DNA of 50,845 nt, taken from positions 1 to 50,845 of the IMG/VR virus record IMGVR_UViG_3300035034_001062. One strand, 5' to 3'. A program made the translations under genes and the position numbers. The notes under the pieces are model-generated. The model was not told the origin of the DNA and did not search any database. It worked only from the letters and a program-made list of their open reading frames with translations. Below, piece by piece: positions 39,503-48,334 of this stretch (its first letter is position 1; each line of letters begins with the position of its first letter). This DNA is from a virus.

Positions 39503-42500
39503 ATGAGTGATGAAAAAACAAAAGTAGATAGTGCAGTAATTGAGAATTTCTTACAAGGTTCTGACCCTCAAAAGTATATTGTAGCTATTGAAGCTGACTA
39601 TGGTAAACCAGTAGTTACCTTGGTTATAAATGAACCAGATTCAGAAAAAAGATTAGAGGAACATACTTATAAACCATTTTTGTGGTTTAAAGAGGAAGCT
39701 GGTAAATTAATATATGGTGGTAAGAAGTTAAAACGTATGGCTGCCGCCAAACACTATGGTGTTAAGATAAAGAAATTAAGAACTAGTGATGAAACTGGTT
39801 ATTCACCATCACGTTTAGAGAATGGTTTTAAGTTTATAGCAACATGTACTGGTCCTTACAAAAATTTAATTAATTTCTTTAAGGATGGTGGTATTGATAT
39901 ATTTAGTAATAACCCTATTGACCCAGAAGATGACCCAGAGGACAATTTAGCACCTAAACAGAGGTCTTTATTTGTTGCGTTTAGCCCAGTTGAACAATTT
40001 TTAATTCAAACTGGTAAACGATTATTTAGAGGTTTTGACGATTACGATGATTTACATAGATTTCAATTTGACCTTGAGACTGAGGGTTTATATGCTAATA
40101 AAAGTGGTATATTTCAAATCGGAATGCGTGATAATAAAGGTTTTGAAGCAGTAATTGAAACAATCGGTGATGATGGTATATCTAAAAGAGAAAGTGAGAG
40201 AGAGAATATAGAAAAGTTCTTTAAAGTAATAGATGCAGTTCAACCAGATATAATTGCTGGTTATAATTCTGAGAATTTTGATTGGCCTTTTATATTTGAA
40301 CGTGCTTCTAGATTAGGAATGAGAGTTGAGGATTTATCAATTACGTTAAATAGAATCGCTAAAATTAAAAGAAGACCATCTACACTTAAGTTAGGTAGTG
40401 ATACTGAACATTATGACCAAACAAATATGTGGGGTTATAATATTATAGATATTTCTCACGCTGTACGTAGAGCTATGGCCATTAATTCTGATATTAAAGG
40501 TTGGGGTTTGAAATATATCACCCAATATTCAGAGATAGCTAAACCTAATAGAGTTTATGTTCAAGGTGATAAGATAAATACCACATGGGCAGACAAAGTT
40601 AATACGTATGCTTTTAACGACACTGACGGTGATTGGTATATGATAACGGAAGATAAGCCACTTAGAGAGGGTTATGTCGTTAAGAAGGGGGATTATATCG
40701 TTCAGCGTTATCTATGTGATGACCTTTGGGAGACAGAACAGATTGATAACATATTTAATCAAGCTTCATTCCTTATTTCTAAAATGCTACCAACAACATA
40801 TATGCGTAGTTCTACTATGGGTACTGCTGGACAATGGAAATTAATTATGGCTGCATGGTCGTATGAGAATGGTTTAGCAATTCCAGAAGGTCAACGTAAA
40901 AGAGATTTTACTGGTGGTTTATCACGTCTATTGGAGGTTGGTTACGCTAAGAATGTTGTTAAGTTAGATTTTGCGGCATTATATCCAAAGATTCAATTAA
41001 CACATTTAATTTTTCCAGATTTAGATATTACTGGAATGATGGAGGGTACATTAACTTACATTGTTGATACACGAGATGAATTTAAGTTTAAAACTGGTAT
41101 TGAAAAGAAAAAATATAAGAAATTAGAAAAACAATTAAAGGATGGTAGTGATACTATGTCTAAAGAAGAGTTAGAGATAATTCAAGCAGATATTTCTAAG
41201 TATAAAGCATTAGCAAATTTATATGATAAGAAACAATTACCACTTAAAATATTAGCCAATTCATGGTTTGGTTCATATGGAGCTCCATATATATTTAACT
41301 GGGGTGATACCGATTCAGCTGAAGAGACAACTTGTCGTGGTAGACAATATTTAAGACTTATGGTTAGACATTTTACTGAGAAGTATGGTTTTAGACCTCT
41401 TGTGGGTGATTCAGTAACGTATGATACACCAGTATATATTAGATATAAAACAGATGAAAAATATATCGATGTGTTACCTATTTGTGATTTGTTTAATGAG
41501 AAATCAGAATTTTTAGATTCAGAATCACTTAGAGATTTTGAAGAAAAACCATTTGAGGTGTTAACACGTAATGGTTGGAAGGATTTAAAATATGTTTATA
41601 GACATGGAACAGATAAGAATATACATAGAATAACAACCAAAGATAGGTTGTTAAATGTTACTGAAGACCATTCGTTATTTAAAAATGGTGTGGAAGTTAA
41701 ACCATCTGATTTAAAAAGATTTGACGTAATTGATACGTATGAAATTCCGTTAAATAATGTTTCAACGATGTTAACTTTAGATAAAGCTTATTTAATGGGT
41801 TTTTTCTTAGGTGATGGTTCAGCTAATAATTCAGCTAGGTTACAAAAATACGTTTCAAAGAAAACTGGTAAAACAAATATCAATAAGGGTAAAAGAAGTG
41901 ATTGGAGAATTTCAAATTCTAGGTTAGATTTATTAGAAAAATTAAGTGGGATATTAAAAAACGAATTTAACATTAATAACTCAATTAAAGACCATAGAAA
42001 ATCTAGTGGTGTTTATAATTTAATTGTTAATAATTCTATTTTTACAAAAGAGTATTGTGAAAATTTTTATACATCATATAGAGAAAAGAAAATACCGTCT
42101 ATAATTTTAAATTCAAACTATGATATTAAAAAATCATTTATTGAGGGTGTATTTGCTTCAGATGGTTATGGTGATACAATTAAAGATTGCTCGGATATAG
42201 GTATGAAATCTCAAGTAGCTATGGCTGGAATTTCCATGTTATTAAAAGAGTTAGATATTGATTTTAAAATAAAAACTAGGATTGATAAGGAGAATTTTAT
42301 CTCTTTTAACCTTAAGAATAGTAATAGAAATAATTCAAGTTTTACTAATAAAACAAAAAAGAAAACAAATGAAGTTTGGAAAAATGAAATAATTTCTAAT
42401 AAGGATAAAAACAATTACGTTTATGATATTTCAACTGAGGATGGGACTTTTGTTTGTGGTATTAATGGTATTATAGCACATAATACTGATGGTTTTAATT

Positions 42501-44368
42501 TTGCTTTTCCAGATAATGTTGATGAGTTTAAATATGATGCTAAAGGTTCCCATTGGAAGACAGTAGATGATGCTGGTAAACAACTAATTGGTTTGGATGC
42601 GGTACTAGCTGAATTTAATGAAGTTTATATGGTTGGTCGTATGGGGTTAGATATTGATGATATTTGTAGAAGTACTATCAATTTTGCTCGTAAGAATTAT
42701 GCTAACGATATTGATGGTAAAATTAAATTGGTTGGGAATTCGGTTAAATCTAAAAAAATGTCAGTATTTATTGAGGAATTTTTAGGTAAGAGTATTAGGA
42801 TGTTATTAGATGGTGATGGACATTCGTTTATTAACTATTATTATGAGTATGTTGATAAGATTTATAATTATCAGATTCCAGTTGTTAAAATGGCCTCTAA
42901 AGCTAAGGTTAAACTTTCCATTCAAGGTTATAAAGATAAAAGTAAAAAATTAAATAAGGCTGGTAATCCTTTACCTAAACAAGCACACATGGAATTAGCT
43001 ATGAGAACTGAACTAGATATTAATTTAGGTGATACTTTATATTATATAAATACTGGTACTGCTAAGTCTCATGGTGACTTAAAAAGTGTGGATAAGGTTA
43101 AGATAACCAAAAAAGAAAAAGATGTTTATTTTAAAGAGCATGGTAAAAAATTAGTTGTTGATAAAGTAGTTGAATTGAATTGTAAATTAATTGACCCTAA
43201 GATAGTTGAGAAAGATTTTGAAAACTTGAAGGAGATGGATATTTTAAATAAAGCTTTATTAAAATTAGATAAAACCGATTCTACATATCAAGAAATTGAG
43301 AGTAGAATTAAAGAGATAAATGATAATTTATATACTGAAGAGTTTAATGTTTCTCGTTACTTAAACGCTTTCAATAAAAAGATTAAACCACTATTGGTTT
43401 GTTTTAGTGAGGAAGTTAGAGAAAATGTTTTATTAGATATTATTAAATTAAAAGATAAAGTAACTAAGAAAAAAAGTGAGAAATTAAAAGAAAGAACTAT
43501 ATTCACAAAGCAAGAATGTGAATTGGCTTGTGGTTTACCATATAAAGAGTCTGACCAAGATTCTTATGAAGACCTTATGAGAATGGAAGATAAAGAGATT
43601 AGATTCTGGGATTCTGTTGATAAACAACCAAATAATATGGAAGTGGATGAATGGGTTGAGGTCAGAGCTGATTATCATGAGCGTATGCGTTTGGCTGTTA
43701 TTGAAGGTAATGAATTTCATAAAGAGGCTATGGTGGATATAATAAAACATATGGAGTTAGTTGATTTACTTGAAATAGTTAATAATAATAAATTACCAAT
43801 AGATGTTATAAATATTGCTGATGTTGCAGCTGATGATGATGGTGTTTATTTATTCTCTAGGAAATGGGGTGGTGAACTTTGTAGGTATGATGACTTATTT
43901 AAATATAAAAAAGAAGCTAAAGATAGAGATGATTATTATAAATTAGCTAAAAACCATAACAATGATAATCGTTACGAACAATGGTTGGATTATGCTGCTG
44001 AACGTGAGGTAATGACTGGTAAGACTATTACTATGGATTTATTTCCAGTGGAAGAAGTGGACCCTTCAACTATATTACCAATGGGTATCATTAGTTTAGA
44101 TAAAATAAAGGATAATATGACTACATTTAAACTAGTTAAAATAGAAAAGGTTAAAGTTAAAGTTAAAGAGGGTGAAGAAGAAGAAGAAGAAAGTGATGAT
44201 AATGAGGAAGAAGTTTTTATTTCAGATGTGGATGGTAATTTAATTCGTAAAGATGAAATATTAAAATTAGATGACGGTGTAGATGATACGTTTTCTGATG
44301 TACCAGAAGATTATGACCCTAATGAAGAGGGGATTAAATTCGATGAAGATGAAGAGTGGGGGTATTAA
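39503..44368 (+). CDS. 43: DNA polymerase, family B (T4 gp43-like), interrupted by an intein
   Basis: This 1621-residue precursor has 3'-5' exonuclease motifs with Asp190 and Glu192 (FQFDLETEG) and GYNSENFDWPF (Asp260). Polymerase motif A is KLDFAALYPK (Asp489), motif B is KILANSWFGSYG (Lys582, Asn586) and motif C is VGD-TDG, with Asp636 and, after the intein, Asp996. The intein (residues 637-994) must be spliced out for activity. The mature chain is 1263 residues, well above T4 gp43 (898). The extra lies in the region after motif C and an acidic C-terminal tail (from about 1540). It replicates the phage genome. It has a host-type promoter with a palindromic operator candidate and a terminator right after its stop. 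Confidence 0.95.
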   Translation: MSDEKTKVDSAVIENFLQGSDPQKYIVAIEADYGKPVVTLVINEPDSEKRLEEHTYKPFLWFKEEAGKLIYGGKKLKRMAAAKHYGVKIKKLRTSDETGYSPSRLENGFKFIATCTGPYKNLINFFKDGGIDIFSNNPIDPEDDPEDNLAPKQRSLFVAFSPVEQFLIQTGKRLFRGFDDYDDLHRFQFDLETEGLYANKSGIFQIGMRDNKGFEAVIETIGDDGISKRESERENIEKFFKVIDAVQPDIIAGYNSENFDWPFIFERASRLGMRVEDLSITLNRIAKIKRRPSTLKLGSDTEHYDQTNMWGYNIIDISHAVRRAMAINSDIKGWGLKYITQYSEIAKPNRVYVQGDKINTTWADKVNTYAFNDTDGDWYMITEDKPLREGYVVKKGDYIVQRYLCDDLWETEQIDNIFNQASFLISKMLPTTYMRSSTMGTAGQWKLIMAAWSYENGLAIPEGQRKRDFTGGLSRLLEVGYAKNVVKLDFAALYPKIQLTHLIFPDLDITGMMEGTLTYIVDTRDEFKFKTGIEKKKYKKLEKQLKDGSDTMSKEELEIIQADISKYKALANLYDKKQLPLKILANSWFGSYGAPYIFNWGDTDSAEETTCRGRQYLRLMVRHFTEKYGFRPLVGDSVTYDTPVYIRYKTDEKYIDVLPICDLFNEKSEFLDSESLRDFEEKPFEVLTRNGWKDLKYVYRHGTDKNIHRITTKDRLLNVTEDHSLFKNGVEVKPSDLKRFDVIDTYEIPLNNVSTMLTLDKAYLMGFFLGDGSANNSARLQKYVSKKTGKTNINKGKRSDWRISNSRLDLLEKLSGILKNEFNINNSIKDHRKSSGVYNLIVNNSIFTKEYCENFYTSYREKKIPSIILNSNYDIKKSFIEGVFASDGYGDTIKDCSDIGMKSQVAMAGISMLLKELDIDFKIKTRIDKENFISFNLKNSNRNNSSFTNKTKKKTNEVWKNEIISNKDKNNYVYDISTEDGTFVCGINGIIAHNTDGFNFAFPDNVDEFKYDAKGSHWKTVDDAGKQLIGLDAVLAEFNEVYMVGRMGLDIDDICRSTINFARKNYANDIDGKIKLVGNSVKSKKMSVFIEEFLGKSIRMLLDGDGHSFINYYYEYVDKIYNYQIPVVKMASKAKVKLSIQGYKDKSKKLNKAGNPLPKQAHMELAMRTELDINLGDTLYYINTGTAKSHGDLKSVDKVKITKKEKDVYFKEHGKKLVVDKVVELNCKLIDPKIVEKDFENLKEMDILNKALLKLDKTDSTYQEIESRIKEINDNLYTEEFNVSRYLNAFNKKIKPLLVCFSEEVRENVLLDIIKLKDKVTKKKSEKLKERTIFTKQECELACGLPYKESDQDSYEDLMRMEDKEIRFWDSVDKQPNNMEVDEWVEVRADYHERMRLAVIEGNEFHKEAMVDIIKHMELVDLLEIVNNNKLPIDVINIADVAADDDGVYLFSRKWGGELCRYDDLFKYKKEAKDRDDYYKLAKNHNNDNRYEQWLDYAAEREVMTGKTITMDLFPVEEVDPSTILPMGIISLDKIKDNMTTFKLVKIEKVKVKVKEGEEEEEESDDNEEEVFISDVDGNLIRKDEILKLDDGVDDTFSDVPEDYDPNEEGIKFDEDEEWGY
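41411..42484 (+). mobile_element. Intein with LAGLIDADG homing endonuclease in polymerase motif C
   Basis: This 358-residue in-frame insertion splits VGD from TDG in the polymerase active site. It begins with Ser (SVTYDTPVYI, block A) and has the block B histidine in TEDHSLF. Two LAGLIDADG motifs follow (LMGFFLGDGSAN and FIEGVFASDGYG), then block F/G YVYDISTEDGTF and GIIAHN, ending in His-Asn with Thr as the next residue. All residues needed for splicing (Ser1, His, Asn, Thr+1) are present, so it should be active. The site equals that of archaeal PolB inteins in the Y-D-TDG motif. The gene frame is intact across it. Confidence 0.93.
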
Positions 44369-44371
44369 TAA

Positions 44372-44401
44372 AAAAAGGGGCGAAAGCCCCTTTGTTATTT
44401 T
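44372..44401. terminator. Bidirectional terminator
   Basis: An 8-base stem (AAAGGGGC / GCCCCTTT) with a GAAA tetraloop lies between the convergent polymerase gene and the gene at 44400-45548. T-rich runs follow on both strands (the minus-strand run is T7), so it can end both transcripts. Confidence 0.9.
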
Positions 44402-45548
44402 AATAAACCCAAAAACCTAAAGGTCTATGTTTCATTGCAGTATTTAAGTATCCAGCCTCAAGAGCTCCACGTTCAAGTTGTGCTGTAGATGAAAGTCTTA
44501 GTAGTCTAGTATCTAATCTTTCCAATACGGCTCTTTTCTCATCGTTACCTTCAGATATAAGACTTTCATAATCCATTGTTCTTTCAGCCTCTGGTGGTCC
44601 AATTGTTCCTCCAAACTTACCTCTAGTTCTACCTAACGCTTTTTTAGATTCAGCAATAAATAATTGACGAACAAGTGTTTTTGTAGGTTCATTAAAATCA
44701 GCATAATCTAATTTAGATAATGGAACTTGATTTGGCATTTTTATAATATCTGGATTATCAGCTCTACAATCATCTTCATTTTCTGGTGTTGTATCATAGT
44801 AATGGTACCATACTTGACAACCAGTAAGATTTACTGAACTACCAGCACCACCTATTGCACCACCAAAAGACATTTTAGAACCTGGTGTACTTAATAAATG
44901 TAATAATTTAGTTCCATCTGGACCAGCAGTTATTTTATAGACAAGTTCACTTCTAATAATACGATTTTTTAAATTCATATCAGCAGCAGTTAATAATATA
45001 TCGAATGCTGGTGCGATATAGTGACCACCATTTCCACCTCTACCACCAGCACCACCACCACCGCCAGCACCACCTACTTGTGAGAATCCACCACCAAAAC
45101 CAACATCCATTCCACCATAATTGGCTAATAAAGCTTGACTAGTTGCTGGAGGTGTAATCCAAAGTACTTCGTTTACCTCACGACCAGCTGGTAATTGATA
45201 AACTTGTTTACCAGATTCCAATTGAACGAAATCTTTTTTAAGTTCCCAAGGACCATTAGTTTGTAGACCTACTTGTTTTGAGTATGCGTAGGTATATTGT
45301 GTCATAAAATCAAAATTACGAACACTTAAAGCAAAAGCCATATCAATAGAATCCAAATTTTGACCCAATATTGATTGCCATTGATGTTCAACTAACCATT
45401 CTTGAACATATTGAGCATAATCTTCGATAGATATTTCTAGAAGAGTACATAATTGGTCATCGGTTAATTCAATTTGACGTGTAGGAGCACCCATAGAGTG
45501 TCTAAATTGTCTATATAACTTTTCTCTTTCATCTGCACTTACTGACAT
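44400..45548 (-). CDS. Neck or head-completion protein, possibly gp13-like, with glycine-rich loop
   Basis: This 382-residue protein has an N-terminal helical region (1-90, with LTDDQLCTLLEISIEDYAQY) and KDFVQLESGKQVYQLPAGRE. A long glycine-rich stretch at 145-175 (GGAGGGGGAGGRGGNGG) follows. The C-terminal region has NEPTKTLVRQLFIAESKKAL, GRTRGKFGG and ALERLDTRLLRL-like helices. The terminal part resembles what I recall of T4-like neck proteins (gp13 or relatives), but this is a weak match. A late box, perfect consensus, lies 7 bases before its start, so it is a late virion protein. Confidence 0.6.
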   Translation of the reverse strand: MSVSADEREKLYRQFRHSMGAPTRQIELTDDQLCTLLEISIEDYAQYVQEWLVEHQWQSILGQNLDSIDMAFALSVRNFDFMTQYTYAYSKQVGLQTNGPWELKKDFVQLESGKQVYQLPAGREVNEVLWITPPATSQALLANYGGMDVGFGGGFSQVGGAGGGGGAGGRGGNGGHYIAPAFDILLTAADMNLKNRIIRSELVYKITAGPDGTKLLHLLSTPGSKMSFGGAIGGAGSSVNLTGCQVWYHYYDTTPENEDDCRADNPDIIKMPNQVPLSKLDYADFNEPTKTLVRQLFIAESKKALGRTRGKFGGTIGPPEAERTMDYESLISEGNDEKRAVLERLDTRLLRLSSTAQLERGALEAGYLNTAMKHRPLGFWVY

Positions 45549-45555
45549 ATTTCTT

Positions 45556-45568
45556 TTTATTATAAATA
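45556..45568 (-). promoter_or_regulatory. Late-type promoter box, perfect consensus
   Basis: On the minus strand TATTTATAATAAA, ending 7 bases before the ATG at 45548. Identical to the boxes at 16003, 32532, 32561 and 37000. Confidence 0.75.
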
Positions 45569-45581
45569 TAAAGAAAAAGAA

Positions 45582-45836
45582 TTAAATTAAAAACTTCTTT
45601 GTAATCTCTACACCTTCTTTAATTGTCTTAAATGATACGTTAGGAATTAATATCTGTTTTCCTACTAAAATTATCGGAATTTCATCAGAATTTGATATTT
45701 TAATTATATTATCAAAATCTTCTTTATTCTCTGGTAGGTTAATATCTACGTAATTAAATTCTATACCTTCTTCTTTTAAAAGACTCCTTAAATCCTTACA
45801 GTAAGGGCAGTCTTCAAATCCATAAACTTTTATCAT
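45582..45836 (-). CDS. grx: Glutaredoxin
   Basis: This 84-residue protein has the CPYC active site (Cys10 and Cys13) at the end of the first strand (IKVYGFEDCPYC), the cis-proline motif EIPIILVGKQ, and a C-terminal helix. It would reduce disulfides, for example to supply electrons to a ribonucleotide reductase, as T4 NrdC does. Length and layout match small phage glutaredoxins. It lies 10 bases after the helicase gene in the same transcript. No ribonucleotide reductase is in the window. Confidence 0.93.
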   Translation of the reverse strand: MIKVYGFEDCPYCKDLRSLLKEEGIEFNYVDINLPENKEDFDNIIKISNSDEIPIILVGKQILIPNVSFKTIKEGVEITKKFLI

Positions 45837-45846
45837 ATTATTTATA

Positions 45847-47691
45847 TTATTTCATTTCATCTAAGTTATCCATCAATAAGTTAGTTATTTCTTCATCACT
45901 TAATTTTTTTTCACCCATAATGGTTGATATCACATCTTTTTTATTATTTAACATGGCCCACATTTTAGTTGATATGGTATTGTTGAATAATTGATAATAT
46001 ACATTTACATCGTTTTTTTGACCAATACGAAATGCTCTATCTTCGGCTTGTGCATTATTACCTGGTACCCAGTCAAATGAATTAAATACAACAACAGTAG
46101 CTTTTGTTAATGTAATACCAACACCAGCACTTTTTATATTACCAATAAATATTTTTATCTTATCATCATTTTGGAAAGAATCGACAGATTTTTGTTTTTT
46201 ATTCATCGTCATTAATCCGTTGTGTGTAACAGCTAATTTACCAAAGTGATTAGATAAAATATCTAATTCTTCAGTAAAAGAAGTGAATATAATTACTTTA
46301 CGTCCCATTTCTAGGGCATTTTCAACCATTTCTATTGTATACGGTATTGCTTGAATTGCGATGAATTGTCTTAATAAAATAAGTTCAACTAAATCTTTTT
46401 GTAAATTACCAGTTTTCTTACCTTGCTCTTTTCTAGTGATTAAATACTCATCCCATAAATCGTCATACATCTTCCAACCTTTCTTATCCATATTATGATA
46501 CATAGTTGTAACAACTTTATCTGGCATATCGATAGCTTCAGTCTTTAATCGCCTTAATAGTATGTTTTTTGTTTTAGATGCTAGTTCATCTAAATTACTA
46601 GCACCGTTTGTAATCCATATCTGTTTTCTAACACCACTTTTAAGTGTTTTAAAGAACCTTTTACCATCACAATACCTAACAGCATAGTGTTTCCAATTAT
46701 TTGCGATAGGGGACTTAATAATAGATAATAAATTAAAGAAATCCATTGGTCTGTTTGCAACTGGTGTACCAGTAAGTAACCAAGTCTTTTCTATACCATA
46801 TTTAACACATAGTTCTACCATTATTTTACCTCTTTTACTATCACTATTCTTTAAGTTATGTGCTTCATCAATAATACATAGGTCATATTTAGCTTCCACT
46901 AGGTTTCTAGCTAGTATTGGTTGTGGCTCACCCTTTTTTGGTTTTTTATCTGGTGCTAATCCATGAAAATTCTTAAGAATATCAAAATTTATTATAGTAA
47001 ATTTAGCACCACCCCATTTTTGACCATCAATAATAAATGTATCATCACAAAAAACATTTATTTCACGTTCCCAATTTATTTTTGTTGATGAAGGACACAC
47101 AACTAATATATTTTTAGCACCACTTTCTAGTGCGGCTATAATCGCTTGCATAGATTTACCTAAACCCATATCATCTGCTAGTATACACCCATTTCTAGTC
47201 AATAGAAATTTGATACCATCTTTCTGATGTTGATATAAAGTTTTACCATCTAATGCTAATACATCATTATACTTCGAAAAATCAACATCTATATCAATAT
47301 TTTCAAAATATGGGTCATCCGTAACTTGTGTTTTTGGTAACCAGTACATCATAGAATCTTTTTGATTCTGTTTAAGTTTACCGTATACATGATAAGTTTT
47401 TTCTGTTTCAGCCAACACGAACTCAACCAATAATTTTTCTGGTACGAACGATAAATCGCTAGATTTTTTCAATTCTTCACCTAAATATTTGGTAATACCA
47501 ATAACTCTATTAATATATAATGGTTCTTTATCATGATTATCCAAAATGTATTTAGATTGGGTTTCAGTTAGTCCCAATTTTTTATTTTTTAAATATTCAT
47601 TTCTAAGTTTCACTAAGTATGGGTTTATACCTTCATAGTTTCCTAGCAGTGTAATAGCTGAATGCCCCCTCAAATCGTCTAAATTAATCAA
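45847..47691 (-). CDS. SNF2-type DNA helicase/ATPase
   Basis: This 614-residue superfamily 2 protein has motif I DDMGLGKS (173-180), motif Ia NILVVCPSST, motif II DEAH (275-278), motif III LLTGTPVANRPMDFF, motif IV-V VIIFTSFTEE, and motif VI AEDRAFRIGQKNDVNVYY. RAFRIGQ is the SNF2/RapA-type motif VI. It would move on double-stranded DNA, remodelling protein-DNA complexes or promoting repair or recombination. T4 uses UvsW for related tasks, but this protein is SNF2-like. The start is TTG (47689-47691), since no ATG is near the conserved N-terminal region. It is the first of two genes with glutaredoxin. Confidence 0.88.
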   Translation of the reverse strand: MINLDDLRGHSAITLLGNYEGINPYLVKLRNEYLKNKKLGLTETQSKYILDNHDKEPLYINRVIGITKYLGEELKKSSDLSFVPEKLLVEFVLAETEKTYHVYGKLKQNQKDSMMYWLPKTQVTDDPYFENIDIDVDFSKYNDVLALDGKTLYQHQKDGIKFLLTRNGCILADDMGLGKSMQAIIAALESGAKNILVVCPSSTKINWEREINVFCDDTFIIDGQKWGGAKFTIINFDILKNFHGLAPDKKPKKGEPQPILARNLVEAKYDLCIIDEAHNLKNSDSKRGKIMVELCVKYGIEKTWLLTGTPVANRPMDFFNLLSIIKSPIANNWKHYAVRYCDGKRFFKTLKSGVRKQIWITNGASNLDELASKTKNILLRRLKTEAIDMPDKVVTTMYHNMDKKGWKMYDDLWDEYLITRKEQGKKTGNLQKDLVELILLRQFIAIQAIPYTIEMVENALEMGRKVIIFTSFTEELDILSNHFGKLAVTHNGLMTMNKKQKSVDSFQNDDKIKIFIGNIKSAGVGITLTKATVVVFNSFDWVPGNNAQAEDRAFRIGQKNDVNVYYQLFNNTISTKMWAMLNNKKDVISTIMGEKKLSDEEITNLLMDNLDEMK

Positions 47692-47696
47692 AATCG

Positions 47697-47707
47697 TTTT
47701 ATTTATA
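47697..47707 (-). promoter_or_regulatory. T4-type TATAAATA box before the helicase
   Basis: On the minus strand TATAAATAAAA, only 5 bases before the TTG start at 47691. It holds the exact T4 late core TATAAATA. Its closeness to the start is unusual, so it may be chance in AT-rich sequence. Confidence 0.4.
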
Positions 47708-47783
47708 TTACTTTATTATTACTAAATATAATAAAAACTTTAATAAAAATCAATACTTTGTTACAGATTAACCAAAAGATAAA

Positions 47784-47798
47784 TATTTATAAATAAAA
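47784..47798 (+). promoter_or_regulatory. Late-type promoter box containing TATAAATA
   Basis: TATTTATAAATAAAA, ending 2 bases before the ATG at 47801. It contains the exact T4 late core TATAAATA at 47788-47795 and equals the box at 50576. Confidence 0.65.
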
Positions 47799-47800
47799 CG

Positions 47801-48319
47801 ATGGGAAAGAAGATAACACCTATAACTAGAATTAATAAATTTTTCTCCGAAGAGGACTTCAATTTAGAGGTTGAAATGGGTAGAGAAGCGATTGAAGGAG
47901 ATGGAAATTTCACGATAATTTTATATCGTGTAAATAGAGAAATGTCTGAAGCTGATAATGTGTACGGAGAAGCATCTAAGGATGGTATTAGATACTTCCC
48001 ACCAGTTGAGTTGAAGGTTATTCCGATACTGGAGGAAGCTATCAATGCTGCATATAATCCAAATGGTTCATTAAGATTTTTACAAGATGGTAATTTAAAT
48101 TTTGGTATATATGAGGCACAACTAGTTGAGTTAGAGACTAATATTAGTTATGGTGATTATATTGGTTATCCAGTAACTGAGACTGAGATACGTTATTTTA
48201 GTGTTACTAATGATGGTGTTAAGAATTATGATAACAAACATACTATTATGGGATATAAGGGTGCATTTAGAAGTGTAGCTTGTGCTGCTGTTGATGCTAG
48301 TGAATTCCGTGGAGTTTAA
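47801..48319 (+). CDS. Head-tail connector or tail-completion-type protein
   Basis: This 172-residue protein has a beta-rich plan with FFSEEDFNLEVEMGREAIEG, LRFLQDGNLNFGIYEAQLVE, an ISYGDYIGYPVTETEIRYF segment and HTIMGYKGAFRSVAC. I recall similar sequences beside neck genes in T4-like phages, but I cannot name the T4 equivalent; gp14 is larger. It starts right behind a late box with a minimal leader and lies 15 bases before the next gene, so the two are expressed together. Confidence 0.68.
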   Translation: MGKKITPITRINKFFSEEDFNLEVEMGREAIEGDGNFTIILYRVNREMSEADNVYGEASKDGIRYFPPVELKVIPILEEAINAAYNPNGSLRFLQDGNLNFGIYEAQLVELETNISYGDYIGYPVTETEIRYFSVTNDGVKNYDNKHTIMGYKGAFRSVACAAVDASEFRGV

Positions 48320-48334
48320 AAATAGATAAAAATT

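Noticed and set aside
41411-42484. Group I intron instead of an intein in the polymerase gene
   Set aside because: The reading frame is open across the insertion and all intein blocks with splicing residues are present.
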